A stretch of DNA of 64,000 nucleotides from Halichondria panicea (lineage: Eukaryota > Porifera > Demospongiae > Suberitida > Halichondriidae). This document shows, piece by piece, positions 50,744-62,200 of the stretch. The notes under the pieces are model-generated. The model was not told the origin of the DNA. It searched no databases and saw only the letters and a program-made list of their open reading frames with translations. Position 1 is the first letter of the stretch. Each line of letters starts with the position of its first letter. Made by a program: the position numbers and the translations under genes. Location: positions 185,001 to 249,000 of the forward strand of contig NC_087387.1 of assembly GCF_963675165.1 (NCBI RefSeq), written 5' to 3'.

Positions 50744-52918
50744 ATGGCCGAAGGACCTGATCCAGTTGTTGCTGAACTCGAGCAAGAGGTGACCTGTGGC
50801 ATCTGTCATGACCGCTACCAGGAGCCAAAGCTGCTCCCTTGTTGTCACTACTACTGCAAGCAATGCATCCTCACACTCTCCAGTCGCTACCAACCCAACC
50901 AGCCGTTCCCCTGCCCCGACTGTCGTGAGCCCATTCTATTACCAGACAACAACCCAGACAGACTGCCCACTGCGTTCTTCATCAACCAGATGAAAGCACT
51001 CCACTCGAGGATGGAGAAAGCCCATGGCAAGTTGGAGACCACCTGTGAAATGTGCTCTAGAGGAAAAGCAATCGCATTTTGTCGACAATGTGTGAACTTT
51101 ATATGCAATAGTTGCGTCGATTCCCACAAACATATGAGAGTATTTGCCGGACATGCCATCTCCACTCTGGACGAGCTCAAACAGGGCGGAGTGAAAGAAC
51201 TAACATTCGAAAACCCACCACCCCCAAAATGCGAAGATCACGAGGAACTAAAAAAGATTTTCTGTTTTGATTGCGACAAGCTCATCTGTCGAGACTGTAT
51301 CGTTATTGAACACGCTGGACACAATTACGAGTTTGTAAAGAAAGCCGCCCCTGCAACTCGAAAAAAGCTGACAGAGCACCTCTCCCCACTCAAGAACCTA
51401 CTGCCTGATCTGAGCACCGCTGTGAATCAAGTGAAAGGAACTAAACAGAAGATCCAGGTCCAGAAAAAACTGACAGAGAGACAAGTGAATGCCAAGTTCC
51501 AGAAGCTACACGATATACTCGATCGATGCAAGGTCCGTGTTTTACGGGAATCTTCTGCTTTGGCTGATTCAAAGATGGAGAAGCTGACGGTTCAAGAGAA
51601 GGGTCTAGACCTGTCCCTGGGCACTGCTCAGAGTTTGATTGACTTTGTAGAGCGTACACTGGAGAATGCAAGTGATGAAGAACTGATTACGATGCAAGAG
51701 CAGGTGGTGAGTCGAATCGATGCCGAGGTGGTGAAGCGAGGGAAGGAAGCAGCCAATCCTGATCCAGTGGAGAAAGATGATGTTGGAGTCGAAGTGTTTG
51801 TTTGTGAGGATCTCAAGAAGTTGTGTGAGAACAATGTCATTGTGTATGCAGGAAAGCCGATTGTGAAAGGAGACGGTATCAAAACAGCTGAAGTTGACAA
51901 ATGTTCAAAACTGACTTTTTATTGCTGTTTAAAAAGAGGCAAGCCACAAGTTCTACTGAAAACGCTATCTGATGATACATCTCAACAACTACATGCAGTG
52001 CCTGTGAGGGGTGGAGTGTACAGCGTTGAGTACACCCCTAGGGTACGTGGTCGACACCACCTCCTGATCTCAGTGGACGACCAGCCCATCCCAGGAAGTC
52101 CCTTCTCTGTGCTCATCAAAATACCCCCCACCAAGCTAGACAAACCAGTGAGGGTGATAAGAGGAATCAAGCAACCTCGGTATATGGCATTCAACTCATC
52201 AGAAGAACTGATTGTAACTGACTGTGAAAGTAATGTTTTGGTGTTTGACAAGAAAGGAGATCAAATTCAAAGCATCAGCAAATCAAAGCATGGGTTTGGG
52301 AGTATCTCTGGTGTGGCAGTAGACAAGGAGGACAACGTCTATGTCTGTGACTGGATCAAACAATGTGTGTATAAGTTCAACAAAAAAGGAGATGTACTGA
52401 AGAAGTTTGGGACGAAGGGAAGGGGCCCAAAGGAACTCAACTGGCCTCAAGGGATAGCAGTCGCTGGTGATCAAGTGTTTGTGTGCGATCAAGACAATCA
52501 CAGAGTCCAAGTGTTGACGACGGAGCTGGAGCCAGTCAAGCAGATTGGCTCAAATGGAGCTGGTAATGAGCATTTTAACCACCCAGAGGATGTTGCAGTG
52601 GACAATGAACAAATGGTGTATGTCACTGACTATGGTAATAATCGTGTTCAAGTGCTCACTATGGATGGTCGGTTTATTCGCTCAATTGGAAAGAAAGGAA
52701 GTGAACAAGGAGATCTATCTCGCCCTTATGGTGTGTGTGTCACTGGTTTAGTTTATGTTGTTGAGGATGGTAACAAGCGTGTGTCAGTGTTCACTAAAGA
52801 TGGTCAGTTTGTCACATCATTTGGTAATGGTCATATCACTAACCAAACTTTTGGAGTAGCTGTGGACAGTGATGGTTTTATGTACATGTCCATGAAAGGT
52901 TCTGTTATTATCTTTTAG
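50744..52918 (+). CDS. TRIM-NHL protein (TRIM2/3/71-like)
   Basis: One uninterrupted coding exon of 724 residues from ATG 50744; the open frame extends to an ATG at 50663, but a splice acceptor at about 50720 favours the later start. RING finger about 18-60 (CGICHDRY, CCHYYCKQC, CPDC), first B-box about 100-140 (CEMCSRGKAIAFCRQC), second B-box about 165-205 (CEDHEELKKIFCFDCDKLIC), coiled coil about 205-330, filamin/ABP280 repeat about 350-460 (VRGGVYSVEYTPRVRGRHHL, IPGSPFSV), and NHL propeller about 470-724 (WPQGIAV, VFVCDQDNHRVQV, VYVTDYGNNRVQVL). Such proteins are E3 ligases whose NHL domain binds RNA or protein. Which TRIM-NHL subgroup it belongs to cannot be settled by eye. Confidence 0.93.
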   Translation: MAEGPDPVVAELEQEVTCGICHDRYQEPKLLPCCHYYCKQCILTLSSRYQPNQPFPCPDCREPILLPDNNPDRLPTAFFINQMKALHSRMEKAHGKLETTCEMCSRGKAIAFCRQCVNFICNSCVDSHKHMRVFAGHAISTLDELKQGGVKELTFENPPPPKCEDHEELKKIFCFDCDKLICRDCIVIEHAGHNYEFVKKAAPATRKKLTEHLSPLKNLLPDLSTAVNQVKGTKQKIQVQKKLTERQVNAKFQKLHDILDRCKVRVLRESSALADSKMEKLTVQEKGLDLSLGTAQSLIDFVERTLENASDEELITMQEQVVSRIDAEVVKRGKEAANPDPVEKDDVGVEVFVCEDLKKLCENNVIVYAGKPIVKGDGIKTAEVDKCSKLTFYCCLKRGKPQVLLKTLSDDTSQQLHAVPVRGGVYSVEYTPRVRGRHHLLISVDDQPIPGSPFSVLIKIPPTKLDKPVRVIRGIKQPRYMAFNSSEELIVTDCESNVLVFDKKGDQIQSISKSKHGFGSISGVAVDKEDNVYVCDWIKQCVYKFNKKGDVLKKFGTKGRGPKELNWPQGIAVAGDQVFVCDQDNHRVQVLTTELEPVKQIGSNGAGNEHFNHPEDVAVDNEQMVYVTDYGNNRVQVLTMDGRFIRSIGKKGSEQGDLSRPYGVCVTGLVYVVEDGNKRVSVFTKDGQFVTSFGNGHITNQTFGVAVDSDGFMYMSMKGSVIIF

Positions 52919-53037
52919 AGTAATTTTTAGTGCTGTGTAACACTGTTCAATACTTTTGTTTTACATGCATTATTTGTGTGTGTGCAGTATCAAATATGTG
53001 GTTATGTTATCTTGTATAATAATCATTATACACTTTC

Positions 53038-53049
53038 AATAAATTTATT
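53038..53049. terminator. Palindromic double poly(A) signal AATAAATTTATT
   Basis: The 12-base palindrome reads AATAAA on both strands. On plus it lies 120 bases past the TRIM-NHL stop; on minus it lies 173 bases past the cadherin stop. It can therefore serve both convergent genes. No other AATAAA was noticed closer to either stop. Confidence 0.7.
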
Positions 53050-53221
53050 GATTGAACAAATTTATGAACTTCACAATGTGTAAAGAATTACAGACTTTGA
53101 CTTGTAAGTAAATTATGAGCATTAAAAAAACGTATGATGTTAGTCAAATACAGTCGGTGCATTGTTCCAGTACTAGTGCCCTGCAGGCTCAGTTGTGCTG
53201 TAGTGCACGTGGGTGTGGGCG

Positions 53222-56200
53222 TTACTGTGATGGGTGTGGTGATCTGAGCAGTGTCTGTGTCTGCCAGTACGACTCCCACCTCTGACCAGCGTTGCCATGG
53301 GCACCAAGTCGGGTGTGCTGATTGTTAGCGTAGATAGCCTCTTCCTCAGATTCGGAATTGGCAACTGGTGCTCTGTGGGGGGTAAGAGTCAGTGACAGAT
53401 ACTAGCAATAGCCTTTGTCAAATTGACTCTTCTATCTACAAATACAAATGTAGTGCAAGCTCAGCACAATGCTTAACCCTTGTGCATACGCCCATGAAGT
53501 ACAGTAGCACAATGCAGAGGAGGTACGACATCCGCGTGTCTTAAACACACATTCCTTATTATATTGAACTTTGACCTAAGGAATGTGTGTCTAAAACATT
53601 TCCTTTGACACGCATGTCATACCTCCTCTGAGCACAATGCACACAATGGTACACAATGGTACATCAACCAATGTACCATGGTACCAATGGTATATCAACC
53701 AATGGTACATCAACCAATGTACCATGGTACCAATGGTACATCAACCAATGGTACATCAACCAATGTACCATGGTACCAATGGTACATCAACCAATGGTAC
53801 ATCAACCAATGTACCATGGTACCAATGGTACATCAACCAATGGTACATCAACCAATGTACCATGGTACCAATGGTACATCAACCAATGTTACATCAACCA
53901 ATGTACCATGGTACCAATGGTACATCAACCAATGGTACATTAACCAATGCCAATGTTACATCAACCAATGTGTACAATGGTACACAATGGTACACAATGG
54001 TACATCAACAATGGTACACAATGGTACACAATGGTACATCAACAATGGTACACAATGGTACACAATGGTACACAATGGTACATCAACAATGGTACACAAT
54101 AAGTGATTGAAGAGGTCATGAATATGATTACTGTTCTACAATCACCAATGTACATACCTTGTTTCTCTGTGCAATGCTTTGCTGGGAACTTGAGGAGCAC
54201 CCTCTGATGGCGTATCCATGACGACAGGCTCCAGCGTATCATAATCAGGACCATCCTCCTCATTGCTAAGCAAATTGTCGTGTGATTCTGCCCGTCTCTT
54301 CAAACTGAGCTGTCTTCCTCGGTGGAAAATGGCTGAGGATCTCTTCAAAGACGATCCTCTTCTCTTTGCCCCTCCATTAGACAGCGGCTCACTCGCAGTC
54401 TCTCTATCTATACTCTCTGTCACTGTGCTAGCTTTGGTGGTGGGTTGAGGGGGGATATAGTGTCGGCCGTAAATATCATCATCGAATACAGTCTCTTGTG
54501 GTTTGTTGGATGTGGTGTGAGGGTGGTGGGCGTTGGTGAAGGTGAAGTTGTGCTGGATGGGGGAGTGGTCTATGCTGACGTAGGAGCTGTTGATGAATGT
54601 CTCCTCTTGTGGACTGTGGTCGAGGGAGTGGATGGTGTGCAGTGAGTGACTGTTGTCCAGGACACACAGTTTCCTGTAGGGAAGGAACAGACACACTCAA
54701 TTCTATAGCTGGAGATTGTTACAGCCAGATATAGACGTACTGTACTGTAGACATCCAGTGTGCAGATAAAAATTATTGTTTTTGCTAAGTCTTTATCAGT
54801 TTCTACCACATTTTCTATAATGTGGTACTTGCAAGAGAATGGCTTACTTCTTTGAGTTCCTTTGTCTGACCACACACACCACAATGCAGAATATGAGAGC
54901 AGCTGTGAACACTGCCACGATGATCGCCACAGCAACCCCAACAATAATGCCCTCAGTCACTGCATGTGCATGGTGCAGGGAAGATTGTAATGTAACTTCT
55001 TATTACTGCACATGCAGTTTCGTATTGATAAATGCTCGATACATTGTATGCAATTGAAAGCTCTGCACTAGTTGTCATGACTACACACATACCTGACAAC
55101 ACTGGCTCATTGAAGGGCACAGCTGCAGTGAAGTTGACGGCCTGATAGCCCTGTGCTCTCAGCTTTTCCAGAGCCCCTGTCCTAGTAAGCAGGGCAATGG
55201 CCTCTCTACCAGAGAGAGGGCTACCATCCATCACCAGGATGAAGGATATCAACACACTGTGTATGGGAGAGAAATTTAATCAACCACTTCAATCCAACCA
55301 GCCAGTGTAATTACAATAACGGATACATGAATGTACGTATCAGAACCACTTCGGAAAATCACCAAGGTTTGAGATAGCAACTCTTGGAACGAAAATAACT
55401 TGCGTACCGTTGGTCTAATCTCAAAAATTTTTGGATTTTCTGAAAGCTTAGAAAGAGCTCTTTCAGATGATATGTTCAGCTCAATATTTTAAATCGGAAT
55501 CCATTTTGAACTTTTACCCCACCTATAGCCCACGCTTTTTTTGTCGAAAATTGCCTCAAAAAATGACCTTTGATTTTAATATGCAATCTAAAAGAGCTGA
55601 CTTTGAGCTACCAGAAAATCATTGAACAGTTGAAATTGGACCATCCAAACCCAAATTATAGCCGTCCAAAAGATACTTACTTTGTGGGTGGTAATTGTTG
55701 GATTGAGTTTGTTTGATTCAATCCATTCGGAGTCTCACAAGATGCTACCAGTCCACTAGTGAAAAGTATGTTGCAGATATCGTCCAGATCACTTCCTGTT
55801 GGTGACTCCACCCCCTCAGGACACACCCACCTCAGTAGGTAACGCCCATCCTTGGTAGTCATGAAGCGAGCTTCACAGACAGTGACGAAGTCATCCAGGT
55901 CAACAGTATTGTCAGCAATCTGTCTCTTCCTTCGCTGGGTGATTGCATTGTCCTGTAAAGGATCCGTAATTATGTATAGTCAAACGAGAAAATACAAGTC
56001 CAATAGCCTTTAGTTAACGGACTGAAAGCATTCTAAAAGGGCTACAACGCATCCTTAATTAAATTGACAATCTAAACTGCTCCATGCAGTTATGAGTTAT
56101 GAAACAATCCAACATTGTATCTCACCTGTTGAATCTCTCTCAAACTGTTCACTTGATCATCCAACATCCCAGCGTTTGCGTTACCAAGAGTAACCACTAC

Positions 56201-59200
56201 CCCATCGCTAGTCTGTTCCCCACACACAAAGCCCTGGGCATTGGCTACCGTGGTGATACACAGCTGATCGACTGGGCAGGGTGTAGTGTCACAGACGGTG
56301 GTGTACTGACACCTGTGTCCAGTGGTCCCTGGGGTGCAGTCACATGAGAAAGAGCCGTCCGTGTTGGTACAGCTGCCACCAGAGAGGCACGGAGCTACAT
56401 GGAGAGAGAGGGAGGGAGTACCATACAATCTCTGCAATATTATATTGGATTTGGATCGAAATCTTTAACACTTTTGATCATTTTATTAATGTTTCTAATT
56501 ATATATACGTATGTGTAGCTACTCGGCACGTACCTTCTCTGCACTCGTCAATGTCAACCTCGCAGTTGCCTCCAGTGTAGCCTATAGAACACGAACAAGT
56601 GTACCCTAGTCCAGTGGGGTCGTTAGCAACCAGGTCACATGACCCATCATTACGACAGGGAGAGGGGCTGCAAGCAGTCTGGGTACAGAGGTCATCACCA
56701 TCTAGACTAGTTACGAGTGTGCGTACAGCCGTGATGTCCATCATGACATTCTGTGCATGCGTGTGAAAAGGAATGATTTGTAAACATAACAGAGGGTAAT
56801 TGAACATCTTTCAACAGCCATAACTTTAGCACCGTTGATCCAATGTCAAAATGTTTATGATTTTCTGAAAGCTAACAAAAATATCTTTCAAATGATGTGT
56901 TTAAATTCAAAATTTTGTCGGGGCCTTAATTTGTCATTTTTCGGCCTTGGGCCATGGTATCGCCAAATTGGAAAATCATTTTATCTGAATTTTGATTACA
57001 CCATTTGAAACGTCTCTTTCTAAGCTTTCAGAAGATCATAAAATCGTTGAAATTGAATCCACGGAATTTAAGTTATGGCAGCTGAAAGAGTACTCCACTC
57101 CGTACCTCGAACGCTGTGGTGTTCAGCGCGTGGCAACTCCGCATTCTACTGGGCATCGAGAAGGACATCAAAGGCATGAACACAACGTTTGATTGGGAGA
57201 AAACAATGAGTTGAAAGGTTGCCGCGGATTCACCGGCAGGGTTGCTGGCCGTACAGACGTAAGTTCCAGCGTCAGCGCTCTGAACGTCAGCGATGGTGAG
57301 GAATGGATTAGTGGGCAGAATACGAGAGCTCATATTCAAGATGCTCAAACTACCATCTTGGTTCACTCTGCAGGGAACAGAAGAAACAGTGCCATTATAA
57401 TTATCATCAGGTACATGCATGCATGCATAAATCATACAACTGATACAAAAGTAGCAATAGCTTAATGCATGCATAGAGTCCTCTAGCAACCTATATATGT
57501 GCATGTACTTACTATACATGCATGGTTTACAGCGCACAGAAATAATGTACGTAGTCAGTAATATGAAGGTACGGATATTACATACCTGCTCCATGTGACG
57601 GTGGGTGTGGGTAAGCCAGCTGTGAAGCATCTGAAGCTGACTGTCCTGCCCACTTCAATGTCCCTGGCATCCATTGGAGGGATGGTGATGGTGGCAGGGA
57701 CTGAAGCAGAACAAATACATAGTTTAGTGCACAATCATGCATGCAACACATTTTGTACTACTTCTATACTGGAACAATTTCATGCATTTTACAATAAGTT
57801 GTACGTATAATTATTACTGAAAAGTACTGTACATAAATTATAATACTCTATAGGGTATAATATCACTACAGGATCTACGTATGAGGCTACATGCAAGTAT
57901 CAAACTGTGTACAATGAATAAAATATATACTCACCTTGTATAGAAACAATGGCTGGCATGCTCAACAAGCTTCCAATGGCGGAGGCAGCCCTGCAGCTGT
58001 ACTCACCAGCATCTTGAAACCTTGCAGAGCTAATGGACAATTCTCCAGCACTTCCAGACAACATATTTGGGCCGAGGACAGCTGTCCCGTTGTGTAACCA
58101 TGTGTAGGTAACGGGGATATTTCTGATAATTGGACAAGACAGAGTAAAATCGGTGTTGATGTTTACAGCCGCTACTAGGGGCGTGGCTTCCACACTGCAC
58201 AGAAGATCGCTGGTGATCACTCCATTAGTAGAGTTGATACTATATTGTTGCAGAGAGCACATTTCATCAAAGTTGATAGTTAAATCCCTTGTTGTGTTGA
58301 AGGGGTCGTTGCTGCTATCGGCAACTATCACGGTGATGTTGGTAACCAGGTCCTGAGGGTCTTGAAAGATGGGGCCAAAAGAATATACAAGTTCTGCATT
58401 TAGTCCAATATCTGCATCAGTTGCGTTTACTGTAAATACTTCTCTGATCTGTGATTGTATCCTAGCAACAGGTATCGTCACGGCACCGGGTAAATTCGAT
58501 ATTACTGGAGAATTGTCATTAACGTCCAGTACTGTTATATTTAGAAAAGTGTCCATACTGAGTCCAACACGATCTGTAGCTCTTACTCGAATGGAATAAA
58601 AATCAATATCCTCACGATCTAAACCGGCAATAAGTGTAATGGTCCCAACATCGCTTATTTCAAATACTCCGCCCGTATTACCGTCCAGGAGTTCGTACTG
58701 CGCTACCCTGGTTGCCTGATTATTCATAGTGTCATCTCTGTCAATGGCTATACAGTTTGTAACCGGACTTCCGGGCGAGAAATTCTCAGAAATAGATCGA
58801 CTGCAAGGAATGGGGAAGAACGGTGGTGTCTCGTCAACGTTCTCGACGTTAATATTCACCGTGGCAATAGCGGACATTGGTGGTGTGCCACGATCTTGAG
58901 CGTTGATGGTTAGGACATGTAGCGGTATAGTTTCGAAATCAAGATTGCCTATGAGGGTAATCTCACCAAAGCTACTTATTGAAAATATATCGGAATTTGG
59001 TGGAGTCAGAATTGAGTAATCGATTTCACTTCGCGGTCCAGAGTCGATATCAAAAGCGAAAACTTGTAGTAGTACCTCGGGCGGAACTGTTGTCTCAAGA
59101 ACATTGATACTGTAGACAGTCTGGCTGAAAATCGGAGGATTATCGTTAACGTCCAGAACTCTGATTTGAACTACGAGCACGGTTGAGAGGGGGGATGCTC

Positions 59201-62200
59201 CACTATCGCTGGCACGGATAAGAACAGAGTAGGACTCTCTCTCTTCCCTATCAAGAGGCATGGTTGCCGTAACAATGCCATTGTTAGAAATAACAAAAGG
59301 TGGAGTGGCACCAGCTGTTAAATTGATGACTTCGAGTAAATAAGACACTGCACCGTTTTGTCCGAGATCAGGATCAGAAGCGCTGGCATTTAGAACAAAT
59401 GTATTGTCTGTATTCCTCTCAATAACTTCTCCCACGGTATTATTAGATCTCATAAAGGAAGGAGCATTGTCGTTGATATCGATAAGCGTTATGGTAACCT
59501 GAGCTGTAGAGGACAATCTTGGTATTCCGTTATCAGTTGCGCTGATTGTTATTCTCTCGCTCGAGTTATTTTCAGGGAGGAAAAGTCCACTTTGTACCAA
59601 ACTTTCTCTGTCTAAAACTTCAGATGTACGCAAAATTCCAGTTTCACTTTCAATTGAGACAAATCTTCCGGACCCTTGTAGAGAGAAGGTGATAGTTTCA
59701 GTAGGACTGGCATCAATGTCTGTAGCTTGTACAGTACCGATAAACGTCCCAATAGGCAGTTCCTCTGATAGAGAGAAATCTAATGTCGTAATATTCGGTG
59801 GAAAACGATTGCCATTGACAACCATAACGATTAAAACAGTAGTAGTTCGTAGGATACCGTCAGTTACTTCAATTGTAACCTCAAACTGAGTGCTTATTGC
59901 TGCCTCAAGGCTTTGGTCCAATCGAACGACTCCATTTTCGTCAATACTGAATACCTCCAGTGCTGCGGTACCCCCCACACCTTCTGCTTCCACGGAAACT
60001 ATTATAAACATGATCTCATCACCGTCTGCATCTGTGGCGTTGATAACGGCTATGGGTGTTCCAACATCTGTGCTGTCCGAAATGTTAATAGTCAGGTTTC
60101 CAGAGACAACCACAGGGGGAGAAGTGATTACATTTTGAACGTTAATAATGACAGTTGCCGTGCTCAATTGAGGGCCCGGGTCAGTCCCTCTATCTGTAGC
60201 AGTGAGCGTGAGCGTGTAGGTGGGTTGGGTCTCGAAACTGATCTCACTAATCAGCTGAAGAGTAGCTCTGTTCTCGTCAATTTTGTCGAGGAAGAACACA
60301 TTTCCAATGTTCCCGTCGGTAATATCGAAATCAACTTGAGTATTTGGAGTGGAAGGTTCGTCCAGATCAAAAACAAAGACCTGGACAATATCGAATATTG
60401 GTACTTCGGTTTCTTGGATGTCCACAATGTAAATCTCTGGCAGGAAGTTAGGAGGATTATCATTGATATCAGTCACTGTGATCAGTACTCGTGCTGTGCT
60501 CGACAATTGTGGCGAACCTCCATCAGTGGCCATCACTACCAAATTGAACTGTACAATTTCTTCTCTGTTTATATCTGCGCCAGGAGAAACATTTATAATT
60601 GCAGTATTTGATGGTAGAGAGTTTATTGTGAAAGCATTTCCGAAATTTCCGGAAATAATACTGTATTCTAATTGTGAGTTCTGTCCTGAATCTGCATCAG
60701 ACGCTGATACCGTAACTATGGCAACTCCTCCGTCGGCATGTTCTACTACGGTACCATTGTACACATCTCTTTCAAATATCGGTGGATTGTCGTTCACGTC
60801 GATAAGTAATATCGAAGTTTCCATGGACGTATGTACACCATCTGGATTGCTTGCTGTTACATTGAACAAATATAAATTCAAGTCTTCGAAATCTAAATCT
60901 CCAGATACAACTAGTGTGCCATTGTCAGGGGCGATAGAGAATGGCAATACCATATTCGATGAAATGGAGTATGTAATTTCTGCGTTCGTACCCATATCCG
61001 AGTCCAAAGCCATAAACCGTATGATGAACGATCCTATACCAAGTGATTCTTCTACCTGTACTATAGGCGGGAAATTAACGAACACAGGTGGATTATTGTT
61101 GACGTCCTGTACCGTAATCATGATGGTCGTCCTAATTGAATTGTCTACATCTCTCACAACCAAATTGAAAGTGAAACTGGATACGTCACTGGGTAGGTTT
61201 GAACTAGTTGCAATCTCAGCAGTTCGTCCCGTCTGGATTAATTGGAATGGGACATTTCCTTCGATACTGAAAACTAAATCTCCATTCAGGGTACCAGGTC
61301 TATCAGGATCACCCGCAACTATGGTAGTTATTTGTGTATTAGAAGCAGCCACTTCACTTACGTTGAAAACACAGCTGTTCAAAACGGCACACTCGGTGAT
61401 GAAAAAAGGTAGCTCGTTTACATCTCGGATATTTACAATTTGAACGGTTCTCGCTATCCCACCTGTTGAGGTTTGAATAGCTCGAATAGTTAGAGAGTAT
61501 CTATCAATGTCTTCAAAATCAACAGGTCTCGATAATTCTATGAGACCACTTTCAGCATTGATAGTAAATACATTTCCAACGTTGCCATGTATAATAGAAT
61601 ACCTAACAGTGTTGTCTCCACCCGTTACCATAACCTGGGCAACGTCATCTCCTACGTTTGCAGTCTCTAGTATAAAAACTTCCGGAAGAGATGGAAATTC
61701 GATTCGATTATTTGTGACTATCACTTGTATTACAACTCTTCCTCTGTGGCACGAAAAGTTGGCATTTTGTGCTACAATTACGAGCGTGAATTGTGTGTGG
61801 ACGCTATTGTCGAGTGGTACTGCTGTGACAATGCTCCCTGTTGCTGGGGCGATAGCGAACAGGCCTGAGTTATCACCAGATTGAATGGAGTATGTGAATC
61901 TGGAAGTGGAATAAAAGAAATGACAAGTAAAGTTGTTCTAACACCGCAACAGTAGAGAAACACGATCAAAACACATCATTAGTATAGCTACGTATCTATC
62001 AAAATAGGCCCACCTCTTTGAACAAAAATAACTTGCGAACCGTTGGTCCAATCTCAATAATTTTTTGATTTTCTGAAAGCTTAGAAAGAACTCTTTCAGA
62101 TGATATGTTCAGCTCAATATTTTAAATCGGACTCCATTTTGAACTTTTCCCCCACGCTTTTTTGTCGAAAATGGCCTCGAAAATGACCATTGATTTTAAT

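Noticed and set aside
53637-54110. Trp/Tyr/Asn-rich ORFs as a repeat protein
   Set aside because: They come from a 46-bp minisatellite inside the last cadherin intron. Overlapping frames are open equally, and the gene's exons on either side join in frame without it.
59913-61443. Plus-strand ORFs of 232 and 326 residues opposite the cadherin exon
   Set aside because: They are antisense shadows of the cadherin-repeat exon, which has clear DxNDNxP motifs on the minus strand. The plus products show no domain.
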